Notes under the pieces: generated by a model
Databases searched by the model: none
What the model was told of the DNA's origin: nothing
Seen by the model: the letters and a program-made list of their open reading frames with translations, nothing else
Assembly (NCBI RefSeq): GCF_000739555.1
Contig: NZ_BBJN01000034.1
Span: 1-36,769 of the forward strand
Reading direction: 5' to 3'
Source of the DNA: Halolamina rubra
Lineage (GTDB): Archaea > Halobacteriota > Halobacteria > Halobacteriales > Haloferacaceae
DNA length: 36,769 nt
Made by a program: the position numbers and the translations under genes
Part shown: piece by piece, positions 28,226 to 35,668 of the stretch
How positions within the stretch are numbered: position 1 is the first letter of the stretch
How the letters are laid out: the number at the start of each line of letters is the position of its first letter

Positions 28226-28777
28226 CGCTGAAGCGTCCAAAAGCCCTTCGGAGATCTAGTTGGTTCGCACTTCGGTCAAAACAACGATTGGCTGTGAGTA
28301 ATACCGCTCTCTGACCTGGCGACGTACTGGTTGATGTAAAGCGGAACGGGTGCTGGAAATGAAGATCGGCGAAGAAGCTGTTAGTAGGGACTGAACAGTA
28401 AAGCATCCGCTTAAACAAGGATTCGTAAGCTGCGTTACCGGGTCCGACCACCGAGGTGCCACTGCTGTCAGCGTCGGAAGCCAGAGAGACGAGGGTTTTC
28501 AATGTAGAGGCCGGCTCAGCTAACCGGCAACTCGACCTCGAAATATCCGTTATTAGGGATTTAGTAATGGGTATTTCGAAGTAGCCATTGTATTGCGATT
28601 ATCAGAAGACGGCTCTGACAGCATCGCGCCGATGTCTCCTAATTTCTGCCTCCAGCGTCTGAAGACATTAGATTTGCCGGGATCAGTGTTCGCTTATTAT
28701 ATTGTAGTACAACGAGAGAGCCGTACCTCCCGGATTAAACCGATTTAGCCACCAGAACGGCTGTTCCGGCGTGGATC
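28226..28777. other. Gene-free region of about 550 bases between hsdM and the GIY-YIG-like gene
   Basis: I see no convincing gene on either strand; short open frames lack start signals and protein-like composition. It holds the hsdM promoter side on the left and repeat copy B (28454-28623) in the middle. The right part is AT-rich (attatattgtagtac, near 28695) and leads into the 3' end of the next minus-strand gene. Confidence 0.5.
28454..28623. repeat. Module-boundary repeat, copy B
   Basis: Starts with aggtgccactgctgtcag (28454-28471) and ends with CTGACAGCA (28615-28623). In between, cggctcagctaaccggcaa (28512-28530) is identical to 31107-31125. It is followed by an inverted repeat with arms at 28537-28555 and 28562-28581 (CTCGAAATATCCGTTATTA against TAGTAATGGGTATTTCGAAG). 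One frame across the right arm reads SNGYFEV then LRLSED, resembling the C-terminus of the helicase-like protein (SNFEVDAVWRLSEK), so this may be a decayed gene end or a retained DNA site. Confidence 0.75.
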
Positions 28778-29488
28778 TTACGGTGGTGTTGTCTCCTCAA
28801 CAGCCGCTTCCAGGCGGTCCAGAAAGGCTGGGTCGTACTCTTCCTCGATGTGGTTGATATTCCACAGGCCTGAGTCGCTAATCTCCCTTCGAGGACTATC
28901 ACTCCCGAGCCAGTCCTTGCTCCGAGGATCGAGAGAGGCCTTCCGGTAGTTGCTAACCAATGCGATTGCGTTCCGTTCGAGGTATGCACGGTCGCTTTGA
29001 GGGCTTGGCTCGTCGTCGATGTCTAACCACAGGAAGGGGAGATCACGGATGTACCCGCTCACACGACGCTCGTGTTCCAGCTCCGCAAGGCGACGTTCGC
29101 GTCCAGCGCTGGAACCTTCGCCCCAGTCCGGATACTGTTCGTGAAGACCGTCCCGTTCGATCATCGCCTCGCCGATACGCTTTCGGAATACCGAACCCCG
29201 ATGATTGCCACCGCCCTCGTAGGTCCCGCTGTTCGCTCCACGGTGTGTGCGGAGACGGTTCCAAAGGGATGTGCCTGAGCCAGCGGAGACCGCATGGGTT
29301 CCGATTCGCGTCAATCGGAGCTGGTTGGTCGTTTCCCGTCGTTCGTCATCGGCGAAAAAGAAGTAGACGCCGCGGTCAGGCCAGTCCATATAGCCGGTGC
29401 AGTCACCGAGCTGTTGTTTCCCACCAACTCGATCTTCGAGCACCGAGAGAAGACGGTACAGTCGGTCGAGATCTGATTGCCGCGACAT
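28778..29488 (-). CDS. GIY-YIG-like nuclease family protein
   Basis: 236 residues. Residues about 35-80 fit the GIY-YIG core: the first strand GVYFFFADDERRE replaces GIY, then LRLTRIGTHAVSAGSGTSLWNRLRTHRG gives the second strand, the Arg and the helix. A possible catalytic Glu lies further on (KRIGEAMIERDG or LAELEHERR). The rest is unfamiliar. It probably cuts DNA. The gene is divergent, with 53 bases between starts, from the YaaA/DUF6884-like gene, so the two probably share a control region. Confidence 0.6.
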   Translation of the reverse strand: MSRQSDLDRLYRLLSVLEDRVGGKQQLGDCTGYMDWPDRGVYFFFADDERRETTNQLRLTRIGTHAVSAGSGTSLWNRLRTHRGANSGTYEGGGNHRGSVFRKRIGEAMIERDGLHEQYPDWGEGSSAGRERRLAELEHERRVSGYIRDLPFLWLDIDDEPSPQSDRAYLERNAIALVSNYRKASLDPRSKDWLGSDSPRREISDSGLWNINHIEEEYDPAFLDRLEAAVEETTPP

Positions 29489-29541
29489 GGGAGGTAGCGT
29501 TAACGGTCAAGACTATCAGAGCACCATGTGAATATCTATCT

Positions 29542-30249
29542 ATGTCGGTGCTCGTCCTATCTGCCTGTTCGGGTGACAAGGAGATCGACGACCCCGAGAT
29601 CGTCTGCGATGACATCGATAGCACATCCAGATCCGCTCTTGTAGACAAATACGCCGAGACTTCGTTGCCAGCCGAGACGCTCTATACTGGCGATGAACAC
29701 GAGTACGTTAAGGCGGCTGTTGATCGCTTTCGCGAGATGGCCGACGTAGACTGGCGGATCATCTCAGCAGGGTTTGGGCTGGTTCGTCCCGAGACCAAAC
29801 TGCCGGCGTATGAGTGTACGTTCAATGACGACGATGCGGTTCGTCGCCGAGCAGTGCGGTTCGGATACGATTCAAGCGATCTGACCAAGGCAGGACGAAT
29901 ACAAGCGGTGGCTGAGGAACTGGGTATCCCGAGAAACATAGAGAAGTGCCTGACCGACAGCCCCGATGTAACGTTCGTGGTGCTTGGAGAGGAGTACCTA
30001 CTCTCTGCGGAATCCGCCCTCTCATCGATACCCGATGAAACGACTGCGTTCGCGTTCGCCCCAAAGGGGACCCGGGACTTGATCGGTGACTGTCAGTGGA
30101 TCCCGTCCACAGAGACAGAACGCGAAGCCCTCGGCACGACATGGATGCGGCTCAAAGGCCGTCAACTACGGAACGTAGCGAGCAACCTGACGACCATCAC
30201 CGAGATTCAGAGCGGCGAAGATCTCCGAGAGCTCAGCATTCGGGAGTAA
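29542..30249 (+). CDS. YaaA/DUF6884-like protein
   Basis: 235 residues from ATG 29542. Motifs are those of the DUF6884/YaaA-like group: N-terminal SACSGDKE (Cys9, Lys13), ETLYTGDEHEYVKAA, then WRIISAGFGLV with PAYECTF after it (residues about 71-93). Related folds occur in proteins tied to nucleic-acid base chemistry and oxidative DNA damage, but the reaction here is unknown. The long open frame upstream (from 28960) is a shadow of the opposite gene. It is the plus-strand partner of the divergent GIY-YIG-like gene and convergent with the UDG-like gene. Confidence 0.6.
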   Translation: MSVLVLSACSGDKEIDDPEIVCDDIDSTSRSALVDKYAETSLPAETLYTGDEHEYVKAAVDRFREMADVDWRIISAGFGLVRPETKLPAYECTFNDDDAVRRRAVRFGYDSSDLTKAGRIQAVAEELGIPRNIEKCLTDSPDVTFVVLGEEYLLSAESALSSIPDETTAFAFAPKGTRDLIGDCQWIPSTETEREALGTTWMRLKGRQLRNVASNLTTITEIQSGEDLRELSIRE

Positions 30250-30305
30250 CGCGAGTGTTCAGTAATCTGTTCTCCAGAGGTAGTTTCGGCCACCAAGGCG
30301 GATAA

Positions 30306-30965
30306 CTACTCAATCCAGCGGGAGAGGTCAGCGAGTTCGCCATCGATGATCTCCGAACTCAGATACGACATTTGCTTTTGTAACTCCTCGACCTTGTCTC
30401 GGTTTGCGCCCCAGTTGGCGTGGAACCAGACGCGGTAGCAGTTCAGTCGGATGCCATCTTGGACGGCACGGAACGCTCGGATGTCGTGGTCGAGTTCTCG
30501 CAACCTCGCATCACAGAAATCCATCAGCGTCTGGAACACCTTCTCGTGGTAGCACAGGAGGTGATACGTCCCCTGCTCGAGACGGTTCAGTTGCTGTAGA
30601 AAGTTCTCGACATCGTCCGAGGTCGGATCAACGTTACCAGAATCCGCATCAACGATGCGCTCAACCAGATCTGTCATGTAGGCTCCTTCGAGGTCAGCTC
30701 CCTCAACGAAATCGCGGAACTGGTCGTTACGGTGTTTCGGAGCGGTGGAGTGGAAGTTCTGGTAGTTGGACGGTAGATGGGTTGATGGGTTCAGCGAGAG
30801 CAACACAACCGACGGTCGCAAGCGGTCCCGGTTGCGCTTGATGAACTCGTAGAACTCCTCTGGATCCTCCTCGATACAGCCCTCGTCAGGGAACTCCGGA
30901 CTCCACAGCGCCCAACTTGATGTCGGGTACTCGTCTTTCAGCGTCTCCAGCCTGCTGACATCCAT
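30306..30965 (-). CDS. Uracil-DNA-glycosylase-like superfamily protein
   Basis: 219 residues. The pattern SVVLLSLNPS (residues 52-61), FRDFVEG (83-89), GAYMTDLVE (94-102) and a late YRVWFHANWGANRDKV (about 179-194) follows the UDG-like fold: N-terminal LNPS loop, central YxTDL strand, C-terminal His loop. The usual water-activating residue cannot be identified with certainty, and the branch (UDG, Mug-like or DUF1643-like) is unclear. It may remove or sense a modified base. It is convergent with the YaaA-like gene, 56 bases apart, and lies within the cassette bounded by repeats B and C. Confidence 0.5.
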   Translation of the reverse strand: MDVSRLETLKDEYPTSSWALWSPEFPDEGCIEEDPEEFYEFIKRNRDRLRPSVVLLSLNPSTHLPSNYQNFHSTAPKHRNDQFRDFVEGADLEGAYMTDLVERIVDADSGNVDPTSDDVENFLQQLNRLEQGTYHLLCYHEKVFQTLMDFCDARLRELDHDIRAFRAVQDGIRLNCYRVWFHANWGANRDKVEELQKQMSYLSSEIIDGELADLSRWIE

Positions 30966-31061
30966 TGTGAGAGTGTACCGACGCCAGAATGTTTAACGTA
31001 TCTCTCCCAACAGTTCCGCATGCGAAGACTTCTCGGTAAGTTATGCCCTGGACGCGCCGGG

Positions 31062-31218
31062 TGCTGTCAGCCTCGTAAGCCGGACAGGGTACTTCTACTC
31101 AGAGGTCGGCTCAGCTAACCGGCAATCGCACTTCGAAATACCCGCTATTAGATCCTCAATAACGTCTATTTCGAAGTACCCGGTATCGGGTGATTCTTCT
31201 CGATCACTACTGACAGCA
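31062..31218. repeat. Module-boundary repeat, copy C
   Basis: Starts TGCTGTCAG (31062-31070) and ends CTGACAGCA (31210-31218). It contains cggctcagctaaccggcaa (31107-31125), identical to copy B, and an inverted repeat with 20-base arms at 31130-31149 and 31158-31177 (ACTTCGAAATACCCGCTATT against AATAACGTCTATTTCGAAGT, 17 of 20 positions complementary). It occupies most of a 297-base gap with no gene (30966-31261). Confidence 0.8.
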
Positions 31219-31261
31219 GGTTACCGATTCTGAACTTCTTGGGTCTATGAAACCTTATCGC

Positions 31262-32215
31262 TCAGACTGGTGTCTGGCTGGCCACGTCCGCGTACACATC
31301 AGCATCACCATAGAACAGATCATCCTCCTTGTGCACAACCTTCGCTCGTGCGAGTTCGTTCAGTTTCTTCTCCACGGTGAACTTGTGCACATGGTCATCT
31401 CCATACACCGTATGCAGGTTATCTGTGATTGTCTCAACATCCAAATGGAGATCGGGTTTATCACGCTGTAACGCGCTGTAATAGTACGACCCCGCATACT
31501 TCGGATAGTGCTGAAGCAGCGTCAGATTCAGCTCATCTTTGAGAGTGTGGTAGGCTCTTTGAACAATTTGCCCCAACACCAGTTTGCTGAACTCATCCGA
31601 CTCAATCTCTAGCTCATCATGCGCGTTCAGATTCTCGTCAGTGTACAAATCACCCTCTGACCGACGAATGAAGTTAGTCTGGTCAAGCACGTGCAGGTAC
31701 ATTTCGGTCTGATCAACGCTACCCCGCCCACGCATCGCGAAAATCTCCTCCTCGTCAACCGGTTGCTTCTCACGCACAGCCCACAAAATGTCCTTCACAC
31801 CCGTCAACTGCGTTTGCACAGGCCCGAAAGACGCTAATTCCTCATAGATAGACTTCGCCATCGTGGTATCAAGTTGCCGCGCCACCATTTTCTTCCGGTC
31901 AACGAACCCGTCATGGATTTCGCTACGGTTCGGCAATTCAATTAGATACCCATTATCTGTCGCCTCTGCACTCAGCGTGAATATCGGCTTGTACGAGATG
32001 AACTTCAGAACCCGGTCACGGTCTCGACAGTCACTAACGTCCTTCGGAACTTGGTTTCCAAGCTTAATCGTAACCGAGTCATCCATCACATCGTACTTCG
32101 TGACAAACAATCCGCGCCCGAACCGGCGCTTAAGTTTCAATTCGACTTCGTCTTCGATGTCCGCAGGTTCATCGAACCTAATTTTCGACCGAGGTTCTGT
32201 AGTTGGACTCGACAT
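31262..32215 (-). CDS. Hypothetical protein, 317 residues, partner of the C39-like gene
   Basis: Acidic-to-neutral. The N-terminal half is beta-rich (VTIKLGNQVPKD, then KFISYKPIFTLSAE and YLIELPNRSEIHDGF). The C-terminal half is helical, with possible winged-helix units (VKDILWAVREKQPVDEEEIF and EKKLNELARAKVVHKEDDLF). No family is recognised. ATG 32215 is chosen because it lies 4 bases after the stop of the C39-like gene; an in-frame start nine codons upstream would overlap it. The pair is probably one operon on the minus strand. Confidence 0.65.
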   Translation of the reverse strand: MSSPTTEPRSKIRFDEPADIEDEVELKLKRRFGRGLFVTKYDVMDDSVTIKLGNQVPKDVSDCRDRDRVLKFISYKPIFTLSAEATDNGYLIELPNRSEIHDGFVDRKKMVARQLDTTMAKSIYEELASFGPVQTQLTGVKDILWAVREKQPVDEEEIFAMRGRGSVDQTEMYLHVLDQTNFIRRSEGDLYTDENLNAHDELEIESDEFSKLVLGQIVQRAYHTLKDELNLTLLQHYPKYAGSYYYSALQRDKPDLHLDVETITDNLHTVYGDDHVHKFTVEKKLNELARAKVVHKEDDLFYGDADVYADVASQTPV

Positions 32216-32219
32216 AGAT

Positions 32220-32866
32220 TTAGTCCTCTGAAGCACCGTCAATGTCGGTCACTTCGTACCCGCGGCGCGCCAGCCAGAGCGTCCAGCGCTCCTCGTAATC
32301 ACCACTCCAGAGTTCAACAAAATCCATGAGTGGCCATCGGTACGGTGCGTCTTCGACACCCGGTTGCTTCTCGTGGTATGTTTCGTACGGATCGTAATAC
32401 AATATCTCTTCGCTATTCACCTTATACGGAATCACTACGTGTGCGAGCTCACGCTCGACAGCGGGCTGGACGTGGTATCCATCAATCCGCTCGGCAACCG
32501 CATCGAAGTACGTCGGATCGAGTTCCACAATCGGCAATGAGGTGCTGTCATTCTCGATAATGTTCTCGAGCCTGTCGAGATTCATTTCGGGAGCGGTCTC
32601 GACAACAGTCTCATAGCCGTAGTCTGTGAGTTCGTTTGTAAGGCGTTCAGGAATGAGATCCTCTTCACATTGCAGGCCTCGTTTGTACCCACAGACCTCG
32701 TTCACTTCGCTCAGACTCATTGACATCCCATTCTTGTCTTTCCTAGTGGCGAGTCTATCACGATGTTTTTGACGGCTGCTGGATAGCACTGATCCTCGAA
32801 GTGCTGGGCGTGGAAATCCCCGATTTCGGCTTGGAAGTTTTCTTCTTCGGTTTGTGTGATGGTCAC
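32220..32866 (-). pseudogene. C39-like cysteine peptidase-family gene with a single-base frameshift
   Basis: Two frames together give one protein. From GTG 32866 the first frame reads TITQTEEENFQAEIGDFHAQ and then FEDQCYPAAVKNIV, with Cys placed as in papain-like C39 peptidases. It then runs out of frame to a stop near 32718. The second frame picks up at DRLATRKDKNG near 32752 and continues to 32220 with SLSEVNEVCGYKRGLQC, ELAHVVIPYK (likely catalytic His) and ILYYDPYET (likely Asp). Restoring one base at about 32752-32754 gives a continuous NIVDRLATRKDK. It may be a real loss, a sequencing error or programmed frameshifting. Without the N-terminus the second frame alone (ATG 32726) lacks the nucleophile. 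Confidence 0.65.
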
Positions 32867-33224
32867 AGCTAACAGCCCCGGATGAGTCTGAATTATTGTC
32901 AGGTTGAGATATATGTTATGGTACCACTCTAACGCTTAGCACGTCCTCAAGTCCCTCGGACAGCTTGATGTTGAGTTTCAACTATAACGTGCCGACAGGC
33001 AAAAGGGGCGTCAGACCTCCTGAACGAAGGTCAGTGCCCGTACTGTAGGCATCATCACCGGACGCCCCCCGGTGACGCAGTGGATGCGACAAGCGTCACG
33101 TTGACCCAGCAACCATCAGATTGTCCATACCGATAGCACACGCTCCGGCGATTTGGGCGAAATGGGAGTTAGAGGCTCTATATCTTCCCGAATCGCCGTT
33201 TCAATGTTATATATAATATCGAAC
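32867..33224. other. Right-end non-coding region of the element
   Basis: About 360 bases without a gene. It contains an AT-rich promoter-like area for the C39-like gene (atatatgttatg, about 32908-32920), a plus-strand TATA-like aactataacg (about 32979-32988), the structured segment 33005-33099, and an AT-rich run (gttatatataatatc, 33206-33220) just before attR. Confidence 0.5.
33005..33099 (+). ncRNA. Candidate structured RNA or DNA with a possible pseudoknot
   Basis: Hairpin TCACCGG-acgcccc-CCGGTGA at 33055-33075. Its loop (33062-33068) is exactly complementary to the 3' part of GGGGCGTC at 33005-33012, so a pseudoknot can form. A further stem GACCT/AGGTC (33014-33018 with 33028-33032) lies in between, and GTGACGC/GCGTCAC (33072-33078 with 33093-33099) offers an alternative fold. 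A TATA-like box lies about 25 bases before 33005. The strand is uncertain; it could also be a replication or excision site. Confidence 0.35.
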
Positions 33225-33241
33225 TGTTCCGGGCGACATTT
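33225..33241. repeat. attR, right attachment repeat
   Basis: Exact copy of the 17 bases at 11901-11917. GC-rich chromosomal sequence resumes at once to the right. A hairpin, GCCGT-agcg-ACGGC (33247-33260), follows and would have lain just after the candidate RNA before integration. Confidence 0.85.
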
Positions 33242-33379
33242 TCATCGCCGTAGCGACGGCTGAGAGAAACCCGGCCGGAGCGAGCGGAAAACGGCAGTTT
33301 TGGCCGGGCTAAACCCTGAATATCGGCAGTTTCGCGGCTACAAGATTTATTAGCCTCGCCGCCCAACCTGTAACCAGCC

Positions 33380-33913
33380 ATGAGTACCCAGAAAACCGCC
33401 CGACAGAAAGCTGGCACCGTCGAGGAGAACCCCGTCCGCATCGACACGGAGAAGGCCGAGCAGATCGTCGACGCGCTCAACCGCGACCTGGCGTCGACGT
33501 ACGTGCTCTACCACCAGGTGCGCAAGCACCACTGGAACGTCGAGGGCGCCGAGTCCGGCGACCTGCACGAGTTCCTCGACGACGCCGCGGAGACGCTCGA
33601 GGGCCACGCCGACGCCATCGCCGAGCGCGCGCAGGCGCTCGGCGGCGTCCCCGTCGCGGGCCCGGCCGCCCAGGAGGAGCACGCCTACGTTGAGTTCGAG
33701 GGCGAGGACGTGTACGCCATCCGCGACTCGCTCGAGGCCGACCTCGACGCCTACGGCGACGTGATCGAGAACGTCCGCGAGCACGTCGGGCTCGCCACGG
33801 ATCTCGGCGACTACGCGACCGCCGAACTCCTCCGCGAGGTGCTCGAGGACCTGGAGGAGGACGCCCACGACATCGACCACTACCTCGAGAACGACACGCT
33901 CGTCCAGGAGTAA
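33380..33913 (+). CDS. dpsA: DpsA, ferritin-like DNA-starvation/iron-storage protein
   Basis: 177 residues of the Dps family, which oxidises Fe(II) with peroxide and stores iron in a 12-mer. All inter-subunit ferroxidase ligands are visible: His51 (KHHWNVEG), His63 (LHEF), Asp67, Asp78 and Glu82 (HADAIAER). ATG 33380 lies about 30 bases after a TATA-like agatttattag. It is the first of three tandem Dps-like genes (3 bases to the next), and the element has inserted about 140 bases upstream. Confidence 0.93.
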   Translation: MSTQKTARQKAGTVEENPVRIDTEKAEQIVDALNRDLASTYVLYHQVRKHHWNVEGAESGDLHEFLDDAAETLEGHADAIAERAQALGGVPVAGPAAQEEHAYVEFEGEDVYAIRDSLEADLDAYGDVIENVREHVGLATDLGDYATAELLREVLEDLEEDAHDIDHYLENDTLVQE

Positions 33914-33916
33914 GCC

Positions 33917-34489
33917 GTGTCCGAGCCCAAACGCGGGCGGCTCGTCCGCGACCTGCCGGACGGGACCGTCCGACAGGAGGCGGGAACCGTCGAGGAGAGC
34001 GCGGTCCGGCTCGACCCCGACGACGCCGCCGAGATGGTGGAGGCGCTGAACGCCGTCCACGCCGGGGCGTTCAACTTGTTCTATCTCGTGCGGAAACACT
34101 ACTGGAGCGCCGAGGGGGCAGAATCCGGCGCCGTCGCCGAGTTCTACGGGGAGGCGTACCGACGGCTCCGCGAGATCGACGACGCCGTCGCCCGGCGCGT
34201 CACGGAGCTTGGCGGCGTCCCGGTGAGCACGCCGCCGGAGATCCAGGAGTACGCCCCGGTCCACCTCGAGGCCGAGCATCTGTACAGCCTGCGCGCCTCG
34301 CTCGAAGGTGATCTGGCGGCGTACGCCACGCTGGCGGCGGGCGTGCGCGACGCCGTCGACGTCGCCGACGCCATCGGCGAGGAGGCGAGCCGCGAACTGC
34401 TCGAGGACCGGCTGGAGACGATCGAGGACGACGCGCACACGATCGAGCGCTTCGTCGAGGACGACACGCTCGTGGAGGGGGAGCGATGA
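33917..34489 (+). CDS. Dps-like paralogue 2, ferroxidase residues mostly lost
   Basis: 190 residues from GTG 33917. It aligns along its length with the first gene (VRKHYWSAEGAESG, ELGGVPVSTPPEIQEYAP). At the five ferroxidase positions it has Tyr62, Ala74, Gly78, Asp89 and Arg93, so only one acidic ligand is kept. The N-terminal extension is basic (KRGRLVRDLPDGTVRQ). It may form mixed shells with the first protein or bind DNA without iron oxidation. It overlaps the third gene by 4 bases (ATGA). Confidence 0.85.
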   Translation: MSEPKRGRLVRDLPDGTVRQEAGTVEESAVRLDPDDAAEMVEALNAVHAGAFNLFYLVRKHYWSAEGAESGAVAEFYGEAYRRLREIDDAVARRVTELGGVPVSTPPEIQEYAPVHLEAEHLYSLRASLEGDLAAYATLAAGVRDAVDVADAIGEEASRELLEDRLETIEDDAHTIERFVEDDTLVEGER

Positions 34490-35031
34490 GCGCGCCACAC
34501 CTGCGCTCGCCCGACGAGGACGAGCGCCGCCGCCGCTGGGGCGAGGTCGGCGACAACGAGCTCCGACTGGACCCCGGGGCCGCCGCCGCGGTGATCGGCG
34601 ACCTGAACCGCTGTCTCTCGGGGCTGTACATCCTGTTCAACCAGCTCCGCAAACACTACTGGACCCTCGAGGGCGCCGAGTCCCGGCAGGTCACGGAGCG
34701 CCTGGAGGCGAGCGCCGACCGCCTGAGCGACCTGACCGACGAGCTCGCGCTCCGGGTCCACGCGCTCGGCGGCGTCCCCGTCAACGGCCCGATGGGGATC
34801 CGCGAGCACGCCCCGATGCGGATCGAGGGCGGCGACGTGTACGGCCTCCGCGACGCGCTGGGCAACGACCTCGACGGCTACGCGACGCTCGCGGTCACGT
34901 TCCGCGAGGCGATCGAGACGGCCCGCGAGGTCGGCGACAAACGGACGGCGGAGACGCTGGAAGAAGGACTCCTCCGCATCGAACGCGACGCACACACCGT
35001 CGAGCGATACCTCGGCGACGACGGCCTCTAA
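34486..35031 (+). CDS. Dps-like paralogue 3, ferroxidase residues mostly lost
   Basis: 181 residues. Same fold pattern (LRKHYWTLEGAESRQ, HALGGVPVNGPMGIREHAP). The five ferroxidase positions are Tyr58, Thr70, Glu74, Asp85 and Leu89. The N-terminus has an Arg-rich stretch (EDERRRRWGE). The acidic residue at 74 is conservative, but both His and the last Glu are gone. It is translationally coupled to paralogue 2, so the three are co-expressed. Its stop overlaps the convergent short gene by 4 bases. Confidence 0.85.
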   Translation: MSAPHLRSPDEDERRRRWGEVGDNELRLDPGAAAAVIGDLNRCLSGLYILFNQLRKHYWTLEGAESRQVTERLEASADRLSDLTDELALRVHALGGVPVNGPMGIREHAPMRIEGGDVYGLRDALGNDLDGYATLAVTFREAIETAREVGDKRTAETLEEGLLRIERDAHTVERYLGDDGL

Positions 35032-35180
35032 GGCCGGATCTCTACGGTCAGGTCCGTCGAGATCCAGCCGTCCTCGTTGCCGTCCTCGGTGAACACGGTC
35101 CGATCGGTCGAGAGACAGTGGGCGTTCACGACCGGGAGATCGTCGCCCTCCGCAGCCGTGACCCGCTCCTTCGTCGACAT
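35028..35180 (-). CDS. Short conserved-looking protein, 50 residues
   Basis: Starts MSTKERVTAAEGDDLPVVNA and ends STDLTVEIRP, with HCLSTDRTVFTEDGNEDGW in the middle. The composition is like real haloarchaeal protein, and a TATA-like CTTTAGG lies about 30 bases upstream on the minus strand. The single Cys/His pair (HC) does not make a zinc site alone. Function unknown. It is convergent with the third Dps-like gene, with overlapping stops. Confidence 0.65.
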   Translation of the reverse strand: MSTKERVTAAEGDDLPVVNAHCLSTDRTVFTEDGNEDGWISTDLTVEIRP

Positions 35181-35233
35181 TGAGTGGATTTAGGGGGACC
35201 TAAAGACAAAAGCCTTCGGATCGCGGCGTCGCG

Positions 35234-35668
35234 CTACATCCGGCCGTCGTCGCCGCCCTGGGTCATGATGACGCCGCTGATCAGCATCAGGACGGCGAGC
35301 GCGACCATCCCGGCGTCCCAGCCCATGCCCGCCATGCCGCCGGTGGTACCGTCCATCCCGCCGCCCATCGTGCCGCCGTCCATGCCCCCGTTCATCCCGC
35401 CCATCCCGCCGGTCATCCCGGTCCCGACGAGCGCCTGGTTCAGCAGCATCAGCACCGAGTAGCCGATCATCAGCGGGCCGCTGGCGTCGCCGAGGCGGTC
35501 GGCGTAGTCGGTGAGCAACAGGACGCCGTGGACGAGCACGACGACGCCGAGCAGCGCCATCAGCCAGCCGCTCGACCCCATCGCCGTCGCCGTCGACGCG
35601 CTCCACAGCGAGTAGCCGCCCGAGACGACGCCGATCGCCGCGCCGTACAGCCGCGTGTCCGAGACCAT
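35234..35668 (-). CDS. Small membrane protein with a Met/Gly-rich loop
   Basis: 144 residues, four predicted membrane segments (AAIGVVSGGYSLWSAS, MALLGVVVLVHGVLLL, PLMIGYSVLMLLNQAL, MVALAVLMLISGVIM). Between the third and fourth lies a run of about 35 residues that is almost only Gly, Met, Asn, Asp and Thr. Met-rich loops bind copper or silver in some transporters, but this one could also be a simple low-complexity repeat. No family is recognised. Confidence 0.65.
   Translation of the reverse strand: MVSDTRLYGAAIGVVSGGYSLWSASTATAMGSSGWLMALLGVVVLVHGVLLLTDYADRLGDASGPLMIGYSVLMLLNQALVGTGMTGGMGGMNGGMDGGTMGGGMDGTTGGMAGMGWDAGMVALAVLMLISGVIMTQGGDDGRM

Larger units (their letters stand above)
11901..33241. 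mobile_element. Integrative genetic element of about 21.3 kb
   Basis: It is bounded by an exact 17-bp direct repeat. Base composition drops visibly inside (AT-rich intergenic DNA, mixed codon use) and returns to very GC-rich on both sides exactly at the repeats. A tyrosine integrase lies 0.7 kb inside the left end. The cargo is typical of haloarchaeal plasmid/virus-related islands: a helicase-like replication protein, small zinc-ribbon proteins, nucleases, a Type I R-M system and short regulators. There are no structural virion genes and no conjugation genes that I recognise, so it may be a mobilised plasmid-like or satellite-like element carrying defence genes. Confidence 0.85.

Noticed and set aside
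28960..29541. N-terminal extension of the YaaA/DUF6884-like gene
   Set aside because: It lies antisense to the GIY-YIG-like gene and upstream of the likely promoter; the recognisable domain starts at ATG 29542.
19196..31218. CRISPR array from the repeated motifs
   Set aside because: The copies are kilobases apart, variable and not separated by uniform spacers; no cas genes are present.
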